DNA of 64,000 bases, taken from contig NZ_CP134062.1 in assembly GCF_031583025.1 (NCBI RefSeq), positions 5,677,234 to 5,741,233 on the forward strand. The letters are read 5' to 3'. The notes beneath the pieces were generated by a model. The model did no database searches, had not been told where the DNA came from, and saw only the letters and a program-made list of their open reading frames with translations. The position numbers were made by a program, and so were the translations under genes. Origin of the DNA: Mycobacterium sp. Z3061 (GTDB lineage: Bacteria > Actinomycetota > Actinomycetes > Mycobacteriales > Mycobacteriaceae). Below are positions 26,214-35,476 of this stretch, piece after piece (position 1 is the first letter of the stretch; each line of letters opens with the position of its first letter).

Positions 26214-27083
26214 GTGCGGTTCAGCTACGCCGAGTCGATGACCGACCCCGCCTTCTACATCCCGCTGGCCAAAGCCGCCGAGACGGCCGGGTACCACAGC
26301 ATGACCATCGCCGACAGCCTTGCCTATCCCTACGAATCCGACTCGAAGTACCCGTACACGCCCGACGGTAACCGCGAGTTCCTCGACGGCAAGGAAATGA
26401 TCGAAACGTTCGTCCTGACAGCGGCTTTGGGGGCGGTGACCACGACGCTGCGGTTCAACTTCTTCGTCCTCAAGCTGCCGGTGCGGCACCCGGCGCTGAC
26501 GGCCAAGCAGGCCGGATCACTGGCCGCGTTGATCGGCAACCGGGTGGGCCTGGGCGTAGGCACCAGCCCGTGGCCGGAAGACTACGAGCTGATGGGTTTG
26601 CCATTCGCCAAGCGGGGCAAGCGAATCGACGAATGCATCGAGATCGTGCAGGGGCTGACCACCGGCGATTATTTCGAATTCCACGGCGAGTTCTACGACA
26701 TTCCCAAGACGAAGATGAGTCCGGCTCCGTCGCAGCCGATCCCGATCCTGGTGGGTGGTCACGCCGACGCCGCGCTACGACGGGCGGCGCGACTCGACGG
26801 CTGGATGCACGGCGGTGGCAGCGACCCGGCCGAGCTCGACCGACTTATCGCTCGCGTCAGGCAGTTTCGCGAGGAGGAGGGCAAGACCGGTCCGTTCGAG
26901 ATCCACGTCATCTCCGCAGACGCCTACACCGTCGACGGGATCAGGCGCCTCGAGGACAAGGGTGTCACCGATGTCATCGTGGGCTTCCGCTGGCCCTACA
27001 TCAAGGGACCGGACCTCGAGCCGCTGGACGTCAAAATCCGGCACCTGGAGAAGTACGCCGACAAGGTGATGTCGAAAGTCTAG
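26214..27083 (+). CDS. LLM class F420-dependent oxidoreductase (Rv0940c type)
   Basis: Protein of 289 residues, GTG start. Luciferase-like motifs: MRFSYAESMTDPAFYIPLA, the LPVRHPALTAKQAGSLAALIGNRVGLGVGTS stretch, PIPILVGGHADAALRRAAR, and a C-terminal helix. It probably uses F420; substrate is unknown. It starts 54 bases after the STAS/ATPase gene on the same strand and is convergent with the crotonase gene three bases away. The position after the Rv0941c-type gene matches Rv0940c. Confidence 0.85.
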   Translation: MRFSYAESMTDPAFYIPLAKAAETAGYHSMTIADSLAYPYESDSKYPYTPDGNREFLDGKEMIETFVLTAALGAVTTTLRFNFFVLKLPVRHPALTAKQAGSLAALIGNRVGLGVGTSPWPEDYELMGLPFAKRGKRIDECIEIVQGLTTGDYFEFHGEFYDIPKTKMSPAPSQPIPILVGGHADAALRRAARLDGWMHGGGSDPAELDRLIARVRQFREEEGKTGPFEIHVISADAYTVDGIRRLEDKGVTDVIVGFRWPYIKGPDLEPLDVKIRHLEKYADKVMSKV

Positions 27084-27086
27084 TTC

Positions 27087-27902
27087 TCACAGCGGGTCCC
27101 ATTTCGGGGCGCGCTTCTCGCGGTGCGCCAGCGCGGCCTCGGTGGGATTGTTGGTGAAGCCGGTCAGGATCTGGGTGCGGTTCTCGATCTCGATGGCGTG
27201 CCGCAGACTCGGCGCGTCCAGCGCCGCATTGAGCCCGATCTTGGTCTGCCAGACGCCGAATGCGTTGTTCGCGGCGATCTCGCGCGCCTTGTTCAGCGCG
27301 GCGGTCATGAGGTCGTCGGGTGAAACCACTTCGTGGACGAGCCTGATGCGGTAGGCCTCCTCCGCGTCGATGATGCGACCGGTCAGCATCAGTTCGCGCG
27401 CGACACCGGCGCCAACGATCTTGGGCAGCAGATAACTGGTACCCATGTCCATCGACGAGAAGCCGGCCTTGATGAACACCGAGCCGAACCGCGCATTCTC
27501 GGAAGCGATCCGGATGTCGGAATGCAGTGCGAACGCCAGCCCGCCCCCGACCGCGACGCCGTTCACCGCGGCGATCACCGGAATGGGCAGCTCGTACATC
27601 CGGAGGTAGAGCTCGGCCAGCCGCACTTGGGCGTCGTAGGTGACCTTGAACGGCGGTGTAGCCGGTTTGACGTCGGTCCAGGCTGCACCGGTGCCGCTCA
27701 GGTCCGCCCCCGCGCAGAACCCGCGGCCGGCTCCGGTCAGGATCGCGACCCGAAAGTCACCGTGGCTCAACGTGTTCAGCGCCTCGTCAACCCCGTCGAT
27801 CAACGATCCGTCGATTGCGTTCAACAGCCGGGGCCGGTTCAGCGTGATGCAGGCGATGTCGTCCTCGAGGGTTTCCATGGTGACTGCGGGTTCGGGTGCC
27901 AT
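27087..27902 (-). CDS. Enoyl-CoA hydratase/isomerase family protein
   Basis: Protein of 271 residues from ATG 27902; in-frame codons further upstream lie inside the neighbouring promoter region. Crotonase features: [29 protein letters not shown] (first oxyanion-hole region), [25 protein letters not shown] (second), and a C-terminal trimerisation segment. The catalytic position usually held by Glu reads [12 protein letters not shown], so classical hydration is uncertain. It acts on acyl-CoA thioesters. It is divergent from the methyltransferase gene and belongs to a block not expected here from the M. tuberculosis order. Confidence 0.88.
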   Translation of the reverse strand: MAPEPAVTMETLEDDIACITLNRPRLLNAIDGSLIDGVDEALNTLSHGDFRVAILTGAGRGFCAGADLSGTGAAWTDVKPATPPFKVTYDAQVRLAELYLRMYELPIPVIAAVNGVAVGGGLAFALHSDIRIASENARFGSVFIKAGFSSMDMGTSYLLPKIVGAGVARELMLTGRIIDAEEAYRIRLVHEVVSPDDLMTAALNKAREIAANNAFGVWQTKIGLNAALDAPSLRHAIEIENRTQILTGFTNNPTEAALAHREKRAPKWDPL

Positions 27903-27958
27903 ACCCGAACGGTAGGCGAGTTCAGCGGACTTCCAGGTACCGGGCTTACGGTGAGTCC

Positions 27959-28876
27959 ATGGCACGCGCCGACGACGACAGCTGGGACCTGGCCAACAGT
28001 GTGGGGGCCACGGCCACCATGGTCGCTGCCGCCCGGGCGGCGGCCAGCCGACGCCACAACATCGTCGTCAACGATCCGTTCGCCGAGCCACTGGTGCGGG
28101 CCGTCGGAGTGGAGCTGTTCGTGCGGCTGGCGGCGGGTGAACTCGACGATGTCGACGCCGAGGGCAACCTGGGCTTCCCGCGGATGATCGACACGTTCGC
28201 GGCCCGCGCGAAATACTTCGACGACTACTTCGCCGAGGCCGGCAGTATGGGCGTGCAGCAGTTCGTGATCCTGGCTTCCGGACTGGACTGCCGCCCTTAC
28301 CGACTGCCGTGGCCCGGCCGCAGCAGGGTGTTCGAGATCGACCAGCCCGAAGTCATCGAGTTCAAGACTTCGACGCTGCGGGCGCTCGGTGTCACTGCCG
28401 ACGTGGAACACCGCACCGTCGGCATCGACCTCCGCGACGATTGGCCGGCGGCGCTGTTGGCCGCGGGGTTCGACACCGACCAACCTACGGCGTGGCTCGC
28501 CGAGGGCTTGTTGATCGGCTTCCTGCCGCAGGAAGCCGAAGTCCGATTACTGGACAACGTCATATCGCTCAGTGATTCCGGTAGTTGGCTGGCGGCCGAC
28601 TACGGACAGGTGGCAGGCCGTTCCGCTGCCGATCAGCAGCAGGCGCAGCGGATGACCGATTCGTGGCGCGAGCTCGGGCTCGATATGGACATCGCCGACC
28701 TGACCTACCCCGGTGAGCACACCGACGTGGCGGCGCACCTCTGGGCGAACCGGTGGAACACGATGACGTCAGATCTCGCCGAATTGTTCAGTGCTGCGGG
28801 GCTGGCGCCGTTGGGCGAGGCGGGGGTCAGTGGGCCGGCGCAGTCGATCGGGTTTGTGCGGGCGTCATCGGGGTAG
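27959..28876 (+). CDS. SAM-dependent methyltransferase (mycobacterial LCMT-like family)
   Basis: Protein of 305 residues, starting [20 protein letters not shown], which is the signature start of the large mycobacterial family of putative S-adenosylmethionine-dependent methyltransferases (TIGR00027, Rv0725c/Rv0893c type). [18 protein letters not shown] is the SAM motif, [13 protein letters not shown] the acidic loop, and [13 protein letters not shown] a conserved downstream motif. Targets of the family are mostly unknown. The upstream gap to the divergent crotonase is 56 bases. Confidence 0.92.
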   Translation: MARADDDSWDLANSVGATATMVAAARAAASRRHNIVVNDPFAEPLVRAVGVELFVRLAAGELDDVDAEGNLGFPRMIDTFAARAKYFDDYFAEAGSMGVQQFVILASGLDCRPYRLPWPGRSRVFEIDQPEVIEFKTSTLRALGVTADVEHRTVGIDLRDDWPAALLAAGFDTDQPTAWLAEGLLIGFLPQEAEVRLLDNVISLSDSGSWLAADYGQVAGRSAADQQQAQRMTDSWRELGLDMDIADLTYPGEHTDVAAHLWANRWNTMTSDLAELFSAAGLAPLGEAGVSGPAQSIGFVRASSG

Positions 28877-28941
28877 TTCGCCGATTCGGCACCACAGCGC
28901 AAAATTCTCTGTACGCGCTGATTTCCGGCGAGGGCAATTCG

Positions 28942-29601
28942 TCAGCCAGCGTCGCGCGGCAAGCTTGATTTGCTCCCGGGGGATTCTTCGCGCTGGGTCA
29001 ATTCATCGAAAATTTCTTTGCTTCGAGGTGTCAGGCCTAGGCGCTCGGTTCGCGGCCAGTTCTTGATCTCCGCTTCGGCTAAGTCACTGAAAGTCGTGAT
29101 GGTGCTGAAGAAGTCCGAGATGAACCGTGCGCCGAGCGCAGCGATGTGCAGCCGATCTGGAAACGGAGCCTCACCTGCCTGATATTGGCCAAGGATGTCG
29201 TTGAGGCTGTCGATGTGATCCTGCGCCCAGCTCCGTAAGACCGTGATTGCGCGGATTGCATCCTCGCGATCGCCGTGGTCGGCGAACAGAAGGCGCAAGC
29301 AGGGCTCCAGCTCGATCCGTGGCGGGCTGCTGGGTTCCCCGAGCCATTCCCGCAGTGCCCGCCGGCCCTCGTCGGTGATCTCGTAACGGTTGCGGGAGCG
29401 GCCACCGTTTTGTTCCCGCACTGCCGAGGCCAATCCGCGTGCAACAAGACGGCGCGGCTCCTCGTAGAGCACGCTGTCTTCCTTGGGCCAGCAGAACCGT
29501 AGGCTCCGGCGACCCTGCTGCGCCAGTTCGTAGCCCGTCCACGACCGCAGGCTCAGCAGCCCCAGAACCGCGTACGACGTCGTTGACAAGCCCTCTCTCA
29601 C
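28942..29601 (-). CDS. PadR-family transcriptional regulator
   Basis: Protein of 219 residues with GTG start. The N-terminal winged helix is clear: STTSYAVLGLLSLRSWTGYELAQQG, LYEEPRRLVARGLASAV, and RNRYEITDEGRRALREWL. The C-terminal 120 residues are the Vir-like helical dimerisation domain. PadR proteins usually repress a neighbouring gene and are released by a small phenolic or drug-like ligand. Two near-perfect palindromes lie between this gene and the divergent isomerase-like gene, so it most likely represses both. The ligand is unknown. Confidence 0.92.
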   Translation of the reverse strand: MREGLSTTSYAVLGLLSLRSWTGYELAQQGRRSLRFCWPKEDSVLYEEPRRLVARGLASAVREQNGGRSRNRYEITDEGRRALREWLGEPSSPPRIELEPCLRLLFADHGDREDAIRAITVLRSWAQDHIDSLNDILGQYQAGEAPFPDRLHIAALGARFISDFFSTITTFSDLAEAEIKNWPRTERLGLTPRSKEIFDELTQREESPGSKSSLPRDAG

Positions 29602-29632
29602 GCCAAAAAGCCCTTCTTCACGCGAAATACTT

Positions 29633-29650
29633 TACTCCGGTACCGGAGTA
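29633..29650. promoter_or_regulatory. PadR operator palindrome 1
   Basis: TACTCCGGTACCGGAGTA is a perfect 18-base palindrome in the gap between padR and its divergent neighbour. TAAAGT at 29627-29632 on the reverse strand, directly next to it, could be the padR -10. Confidence 0.8.
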
Positions 29651-29658
29651 AGCAATAC

Positions 29659-29676
29659 TACTCCGGTATCGGAGTA
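29659..29676. promoter_or_regulatory. PadR operator palindrome 2
   Basis: TACTCCGGTATCGGAGTA repeats the first operator with a single base change. The two centres are 26 bases apart, about two and a half helical turns, as for paired dimer sites. It ends 17 bases before the ATG at 29694. Confidence 0.8.
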
Positions 29677-29693
29677 TGGATTGGGGGTCAGGC

Positions 29694-30533
29694 ATGACCA
29701 GCAATAGGGCCCGCACCCCCACGGAGTTCAGCCACCCTGTGGCGCCGCCTGATAAGTCCAGCGCCTCGGCGGACTTGCCCGCCGCCATGGAACAATTCTG
29801 TGCCTTGCTCCTGCGTGGCGATGACCTCAGCGTTCACAGCATCGGGCAGTGGTCGGCATCGGACGTCGCCGCGCACGTGGCCACGACGTTGGAGATCAAC
29901 GTCGACGTTGCGTGCGGGCGGGGCTCACCGGTGAACGCCCTCGAGGACGTGCCCGCCGTGTGCCAGTCCGCGCTGGAAAGCGTCGTGGATCGATCACCCC
30001 AAGTACTCGTCGAGCGAATACACCGGGCGGTAGGTGAACTGACCAACGCGGTAAGCAGTCGGGACGGTAATCCCCTAATCCCATGGCACACGGGTCTGCA
30101 AGTTCCCCTCTCCACCGTGCCCGCACTCATGGTGGGCGAAGCGATGATCCACGGCTATGACATCGCCCGCGCGCACGGCCGCCAGTGGCACATCCCGACG
30201 CGATGGGCGGAGACCATCCTGCGCGGCATGGTCCAGGGGATAAGCCCGTATTTTCTCCCGGAGAAGGCCGCGGGTCTGAATGCTCAGATTGAGGTACGGA
30301 TTCGCGGTAGCCAGACTCGCGCGCTGTTCGGCGTCGCAGACGGGAACCTACAGATCGCTGAACCCGGGAATGCGCGAGCCGACTGCTACGTCTCAGGCGA
30401 GCCAACAGCGCTTCTCCTCCTCCTGTACGGCCGGACCAGTCCACTACGACCTGCTCTCACCGGACGCGTGGTCGCGTGGGGCCGAAGACCGTGGCTCGCG
30501 TTGCGCTTTCCAGGCTTGTTTCGCAACCCGTAG
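29694..30533 (+). CDS. Mycothiol-dependent maleylpyruvate isomerase-like (DinB-fold) protein
   Basis: Protein of 279 residues from ATG 29694, with GGGGGTCAGG upstream; an ATG at 29676 overlaps the operator and is less likely. The N-terminal region (MEQFCALLLRGDDLSVHSIGQWSASDVAAHVATTLE, then a later GEAMIHGYDIARAHG) fits the DinB/MDMPI fold with metal-binding His residues. The last 80 residues (EVRIRGSQTRALFGVADGNLQ onward) resemble an SCP2-like domain, as in several actinobacterial members. These proteins often use mycothiol as cofactor in isomerisation or detoxification. It is the likely target of the divergent PadR. Confidence 0.75.
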   Translation: MTSNRARTPTEFSHPVAPPDKSSASADLPAAMEQFCALLLRGDDLSVHSIGQWSASDVAAHVATTLEINVDVACGRGSPVNALEDVPAVCQSALESVVDRSPQVLVERIHRAVGELTNAVSSRDGNPLIPWHTGLQVPLSTVPALMVGEAMIHGYDIARAHGRQWHIPTRWAETILRGMVQGISPYFLPEKAAGLNAQIEVRIRGSQTRALFGVADGNLQIAEPGNARADCYVSGEPTALLLLLYGRTSPLRPALTGRVVAWGRRPWLALRFPGLFRNP

Positions 30534-30620
30534 AACTGCCGCCGAAGCGAAGCGCCACATACCGCACCAGAGGGACCGGCAGCGGAAAGGTCCGCCAGAA
30601 GGGAAAGGGGCAAGGTTGCA

Positions 30621-31169
30621 ATGACCGCAATAGTGGACGCGGGCCTACGCCAATCACGCGAGGCGACCGTCCTTGCTCACCTGGAAGCCGAGAAGCACCG
30701 AGACCTCGAAGCCACGCTCGCCACGTTCAAGGCGGGCGCTGCGCGGCTGGAGTTGCCCGGAGGGGAAGTTGCCAATGGGCCCGCCGAGGTAGCCGCCACC
30801 TATCGTGATCTGTTCCAAGCCTTTCCGGACCTGAGCTTTCCCGAACTCAAGCCGGGCTCGTTCTGCCACCACGGCGACGTGGTGATCGGCGAAACACGGC
30901 TGCAGGGCACTCAAGTGGGGACATTCCGCGGCCTTCCGCCGACAGGGCGCCGGATCGACATGCCGCTGGTCGCGATCTTCGTGTTCGACGGTCCCGACCT
31001 GCTCTGCGAACGCGTGTATTGGGACCGGCTCACTCTATTCACCCAGCTGGGTGTCGCACGAGACCCGAACACGCGAGCCGGCAAGCTCGCGACACTACTC
31101 AACCATCCAATTACGCTCGCTCGCGCCACTATTCGGGCGCGCAGACAGGCAGCAGATAGACCCGCGTAG
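30621..31169 (+). CDS. SnoaL-like / ester cyclase family protein
   Basis: Protein of 182 residues. The central 120 residues have the NTF2-like cone pattern: HLEAEKHRDLEATLATFKAGAARLELPGGEVANGPAEVAATYRDLFQAFPD, then VVIGETRLQGTQVGTFRGLPPTGRRIDMPLVAIFVFDGPDLLCERVYWD. SnoaL-like enzymes cyclise or hydrolyse small substrates without cofactors. It lies 87 bases after the isomerase-like gene on the same strand and is probably in the PadR-controlled unit. GGGGCAAGG lies upstream of the ATG. Confidence 0.82.
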   Translation: MTAIVDAGLRQSREATVLAHLEAEKHRDLEATLATFKAGAARLELPGGEVANGPAEVAATYRDLFQAFPDLSFPELKPGSFCHHGDVVIGETRLQGTQVGTFRGLPPTGRRIDMPLVAIFVFDGPDLLCERVYWDRLTLFTQLGVARDPNTRAGKLATLLNHPITLARATIRARRQAADRPA

Positions 31170-31253
31170 CGCCGGCTTGTGCCGCGCCACGCTCAGGAAG
31201 GGGCTGTGGGGAGGTAACGCGCCCGGTGCGTTGAGGCAGGCTTTCTTGAGCTT

Positions 31254-33191
31254 TCAGCCACGCTGCCGCTTGGCCAGCCACTCCGCCTGCATCACCACCA
31301 ACCCCAGCACCTCCTGTGCCGGAGTCTCCGGATCCAGCTCGCAATACCGCTTGTACATATTGACGACGACGCGTTCGCAGTCCAGCCACGACGCGTACTC
31401 ACCGAGGTCAACCGCGTCAACGGCCTCCGCGAACGACAGTCCCTTCGCATAAAGAGCGTCGGTCTGCTCGGTGATGTAGACGAAGTAGTCGCGGACGGCG
31501 CGAATTCCGTCAGGGTCGGTGACCGGGCCGTGGCCGGGTACCACGGTTGACGCATCTAAAGCGATCATCGTGTCGCATGCCGCAATCCAATTGGCGATCG
31601 GGCCGTTCCACACGATCGGCGTGCAGCCGATGAACAACAGGTCCCCACCGAACAGCACACCCGCGTCCGGCACGTGCACTACCGAGTCGGCCGCGGTGTG
31701 CGCGGGACCCAGGTTGATCAGATCGACCCTGCGGCCGCCGACGTCGACACTGAGCTCGGTCTCGAAAGTCTGGTCGGCGTTGCGCACCTTGATGCCGCGG
31801 AAGTCGAAGTGCCCGAAGCGGTCCCGCACGAACGGCGTCGCGACCGGGCCGAGGTCGGCGACCTGGATGGTGACCAGCCGGTCCGCGGTGTCGTCGTGGG
31901 CGATCTCCTCGGCGGTGCCGGTCGCGGCGATGATCCGGACGCCCGGGTCCAGCAGCTGGTTGCCGTGCGTGTGGTCACCGTTGGAATGCGTGATCAGCGC
32001 CTGAGTGATCGGGGCGCCGTCGGTGACGGGCCGCATCGCGTCCAGCATCTCGCGCGTCAGCGGCAGGTCGAACAACGTGTCCACCAATAGCGACGCACCG
32101 TCACCGGCGACCAAACCGGCGTTGCTCCAACCGAACCCGCCGTCCGGCAGCGTCCAGGCCCATACCCGCTCACCCACCTCGTGCAGTCCGCGCGTGTAGG
32201 GCACCTTCGCGCGTGCCGGATTAACACGCACCGCCTCAGCAGCGGCAGCAGGATTCCGCCGCGGCGCCAGCGGAACCGGCGCCGGCGTGGATCGCACGGT
32301 CTGGCGGGTCTCCCCCAGCCCTTGCACCTGAAGAGTCACCACGTCCCCGTCGCGCAACCAGCCCGGGAAGGACTCCGGCTCCCTCAGGTGCTCGACGAGC
32401 GTGCAGGTGGGCACCGTGCCGGACCCTATGACATCGCCGGGCCGCAACGTCACGCCGCGCGAGGCGTAGGAAATGACCTCCCCGAAGGTCCAGTCCATGG
32501 TCCCGGTGGATCCGGTCCCGATCACGTTGTCGTTGACCAGTGCCTTCACGTCGAGGCTGAGCTTGCCGCCCTCGCGGAAACCCTCCAGTTCGTCGGGGGT
32601 GACCAGATACGGGCCCAGCGTGACTCCGCTGTCCTTGCCCTTGGCCTGCCCGATCCGGAGTTGACCTTCCAGCATCTGCAGGTCCCGCGCCGACCAGTCG
32701 TTGAAGATCGTGTAGCCGATGATCGACTCCTCGGCCTGCTCGATCGTCAAGTCGCGGCCGGAAACCCCGATCACCGCGGCGATCTCCAGTTCGAAGTCCT
32801 GCCAGGCGCTGCCGGGCGCCGACGGCGCATCGTCGTAAGGCCCCAAGACCGTTGCCGGACAGGCGAAGTAGAAGGCCGGGATCCGGTACCACGTGTCCGC
32901 CAGCACCCGGCCGGCACCCGTCGCTTCCTGACAGTTGCGCATGTGGTCCAGGAAGCACAGGCTGTCCCGGACCGACGGCGGCCGCGGGATCGGCGCTGCC
33001 AGTGACACATCGGCCAGCGCCACCACCGCCGCCGGGGACGCTAACGCCGCCTCTCCGGCCGAACGCAGGCCATCCGGACCGCCACCGATCAGGTCGAGCA
33101 GCGTCGTTCCCGGCGGCACGGCGTAGATCTCGTCACCGGAGAGCACCCCGGTTCGCTCGCCCTCGGGACTGCGGTAGGTAACCCATTTCAT
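31254..33191 (-). CDS. FAH-domain / metallo-beta-lactamase fusion (Rv0939 type)
   Basis: Protein of 645 residues with two enzymes in one chain. Residues 1 to about 315 are a fumarylacetoacetate hydrolase-type domain with metal ligands in FELEIA (Glu134, Glu136) and FNDWSARD. Residues about 325-645 are a metallo-beta-lactamase fold with HSNGDHTHGN (His402, Asp406, His407), GPAHTAADS, GGDLLFIG and PGHGP; Asn replaces the second His of the usual HxHxDH. The start ATGA overlaps the ligD stop, so the two genes are translationally coupled. Rv0939 in M. tuberculosis sits next to ligD and is annotated as a bifunctional enzyme, so the arrangement appears conserved. Substrate is unknown. Confidence 0.88.
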   Translation of the reverse strand: MKWVTYRSPEGERTGVLSGDEIYAVPPGTTLLDLIGGGPDGLRSAGEAALASPAAVVALADVSLAAPIPRPPSVRDSLCFLDHMRNCQEATGAGRVLADTWYRIPAFYFACPATVLGPYDDAPSAPGSAWQDFELEIAAVIGVSGRDLTIEQAEESIIGYTIFNDWSARDLQMLEGQLRIGQAKGKDSGVTLGPYLVTPDELEGFREGGKLSLDVKALVNDNVIGTGSTGTMDWTFGEVISYASRGVTLRPGDVIGSGTVPTCTLVEHLREPESFPGWLRDGDVVTLQVQGLGETRQTVRSTPAPVPLAPRRNPAAAAEAVRVNPARAKVPYTRGLHEVGERVWAWTLPDGGFGWSNAGLVAGDGASLLVDTLFDLPLTREMLDAMRPVTDGAPITQALITHSNGDHTHGNQLLDPGVRIIAATGTAEEIAHDDTADRLVTIQVADLGPVATPFVRDRFGHFDFRGIKVRNADQTFETELSVDVGGRRVDLINLGPAHTAADSVVHVPDAGVLFGGDLLFIGCTPIVWNGPIANWIAACDTMIALDASTVVPGHGPVTDPDGIRAVRDYFVYITEQTDALYAKGLSFAEAVDAVDLGEYASWLDCERVVVNMYKRYCELDPETPAQEVLGLVVMQAEWLAKRQRG

Positions 33192-35452
33192 TCGCGCACC
33201 ACCTCATTCGGATTCTTGTCGGGCCGTAACCCGCGCCAACTGGGCTGGCGGAGCCTGTTGTCCGGCGTCCACTCGCTGTAGCGCACCTCGCCGACCAGAT
33301 TTGGCCGCACAAAGGTAACTCCGCGGGCGTCCCGGGCGGGAAGTTTGGCGCTGAACGGCGATTCGTCCGTGTGCAGCGGTTCCAGCGTCTTCTTCAGGTT
33401 CGCCAGGTCGCGGTCGGTGAAGCCGGTGCCGACCCGACCGGCGAACTGCAACCCGTCCGGGCCGGGAATGCCGACCACCAGCGCGCCGATGCCCCCACCG
33501 CGGCCCCCCTCGCCCTGCCGCCAGCCGCCGATGACGACCTCCTGGGTGTTCCAGTGCTTGTCCTTGATCCAAGACGCGGAGCGCCGGCCGGGCTGGTAAG
33601 TCGAGTCGCGCTTCTTGGCGACCACGCCCTCCCAGCCGCGCTCGGCCGAATATTCCAGCGCCTGGGAACCGTCACCGGGCAGCAGCTCGGGAACGATGAG
33701 ATCACCTGCCTCGCCCAGGGTTTCCAGCAACCGCCGCCGATCGGAATACTTGGCCCGCAGCAGCGACCGGCCGTCCAGGTACAGCAGGTCGAAGGCCCAG
33801 AACTCGATGCGGGTGGCGCGCACCCGGTTCTGCATCTGGTGGAAGCTGGGGACACCGTGCTCGTCGAGCGCCACCACCTCGCCGTCGAGCACCACGTGAT
33901 GATCGGCGAGATCCGCTGCCACCGAACGCAATTGCGGGAATTCGCCCGTGACGTCACGCCCACTGCGGGACCGCAGTGCAAGGTCGCCGTGGTCGGCGTT
34001 GACCAGCAGTCGGTACCCGTCCCACTTGCCTTCGAACGCCCACGGGCCCTTCTTCAGACCAGCGACCGATCCGTGGGTGGTGAGCATGGGCGCGAGTCCG
34101 TCGAAATCGAAGACCTTCTGGTCTTTCATCCGGTGCGCCAGCCATTGGTCACCGTTGGTCTGAATCAGCGCGTAGCGTCCGGAGATCCGGTTGCCGTGCA
34201 GGGTGACGATCACTTCATCGTCACGGAACTTTTCGGTTTCATAGGTGCCGGCATCCCAGATGACCACCTTGCCCGCACCGTACTCACCTTTGGGAATGGT
34301 GCCCTCGAAGCCGCCGTACTCCAGCGGGTGGTCTTCGGTGTGCACCGCCAGGTGATTCACCGACGTGGTCTCGGGCAGATTCTTCGGGATCGCCCAGGAC
34401 ACCAGCACCCCGTCACGTTCCAGCCGAAAGTCGTAGTGCAACCGGCGGGCGTGGTGTTCCTGGATGACGAACGTATTGTCATGTCCGGTCGCGGGTTTCG
34501 CCGACGGCACCGGCTCGGGAGTCTTGGACGCATCGCGCATGCTGCGGTACTTGCTCAACCGGTCCGCCACTGGTGCGTCCGCGTCGAGTTCGGCCAGCAG
34601 GTCTCCGTCGCGCGCTACCCGCTCCAGCACCTCGTCGTAGCTGAGCTGGCGCACCTCCGGGTCGTCGAGTTCCTCCCAGGTGCGCGGCGCGGCGACCGTC
34701 GGATGTTCGCGCCCGCGCAGCGAATACGGCGCGATCGTGGTCTTGGCGCCGCTGTTCTGGCTCCAGTCCACGAACACCTTGCCGGCCCGCAGGCTCTTGG
34801 TCATGGTCGAGGTGACCAGTTTCGGCATGGTCTTTTCCAGTTGTTGCGCAACGCGTTTGGCCAGCACACTGGCGCCGCGGCTACTCACCGGCTCGTCCAG
34901 CGGGCTGTAGAGGTGCAGGCCCTTGCTGCCGCTGGTCAGCGGATAGGTCCGCAACCCGATGTCGGCGATCAGGTCGCGCACTTCCCGTGCCACGTCAGCC
35001 AACTGCGCCATCGTCACGCCTTCGCCGGGGTCCAGGTCGAACACCAGCCGGGTGGCCGGGCCCGGTTTGAGACTTTCACCGGCCCGGGTCCACTCCGCGA
35101 CAAATCGCCACTGCGGAACGTGCACTTCCAGCGCCGCCTGCTGCGCGATCCAAGCCAGCCCGTCGACGCTGTCGATGATCGGGTAGGTGGTGGTTCCGGA
35201 GCGGTGGCTGACGCTCGCGCGGGGCAGCCAGTCCGGCGCCGAGGAGGCCAGTTGCTTCTCGAAGAACGAATCGTGGTCCACACCGTTGGGCCAGCGCTTG
35301 CGGGTGGCCGGACGACCGGCGATGTGCGGCAGCATCACCTCGGCGATGCCGGTGTAATAGTCGAAGATGTCGGCCTTGGTGGTGCCGGTGGCCGGATACA
35401 GCACCTTGTCGGCGTTGGTCAGCTTGACCTGCTGAGGAGACGCCGCACCCAT
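33188..35452 (-). CDS. ligD: ATP-dependent DNA ligase D (polymerase-phosphoesterase-ligase)
   Basis: Protein of 754 residues, matching mycobacterial LigD. Residues 1 to about 290 form the archaeo-eukaryotic-primase-type polymerase with catalytic Asp139 and Asp141 in VFDLDPGEG. The phosphoesterase follows, with QEHHARRLHYDFRLE and HTEDHPLEYGGFEG. The C-terminal ligase has the adenylated Lys in FEGKWDGYR and the OB-fold end YSEWTPDNRLRQPSW. It fills and seals double-strand breaks in non-homologous end joining with Ku. The start at ATG 35452 gives the MGAAS N terminus of the family; a TTG lies three codons upstream. Only 24 bases separate it from the divergent PfkB gene. Confidence 0.97.
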   Translation of the reverse strand: MGAASPQQVKLTNADKVLYPATGTTKADIFDYYTGIAEVMLPHIAGRPATRKRWPNGVDHDSFFEKQLASSAPDWLPRASVSHRSGTTTYPIIDSVDGLAWIAQQAALEVHVPQWRFVAEWTRAGESLKPGPATRLVFDLDPGEGVTMAQLADVAREVRDLIADIGLRTYPLTSGSKGLHLYSPLDEPVSSRGASVLAKRVAQQLEKTMPKLVTSTMTKSLRAGKVFVDWSQNSGAKTTIAPYSLRGREHPTVAAPRTWEELDDPEVRQLSYDEVLERVARDGDLLAELDADAPVADRLSKYRSMRDASKTPEPVPSAKPATGHDNTFVIQEHHARRLHYDFRLERDGVLVSWAIPKNLPETTSVNHLAVHTEDHPLEYGGFEGTIPKGEYGAGKVVIWDAGTYETEKFRDDEVIVTLHGNRISGRYALIQTNGDQWLAHRMKDQKVFDFDGLAPMLTTHGSVAGLKKGPWAFEGKWDGYRLLVNADHGDLALRSRSGRDVTGEFPQLRSVAADLADHHVVLDGEVVALDEHGVPSFHQMQNRVRATRIEFWAFDLLYLDGRSLLRAKYSDRRRLLETLGEAGDLIVPELLPGDGSQALEYSAERGWEGVVAKKRDSTYQPGRRSASWIKDKHWNTQEVVIGGWRQGEGGRGGGIGALVVGIPGPDGLQFAGRVGTGFTDRDLANLKKTLEPLHTDESPFSAKLPARDARGVTFVRPNLVGEVRYSEWTPDNRLRQPSWRGLRPDKNPNEVVRE

Positions 35453-35476
35453 GCTTCTCAACGTAACGTGTCAGAC

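Noticed and set aside
33371-35476. Open frame of about 700 codons on the plus strand running into the PfkB gene (1018 codons in total)
   Set aside because: It is antisense to ligD and has no motif before the PfkB start; long open antisense frames are expected at this GC content.
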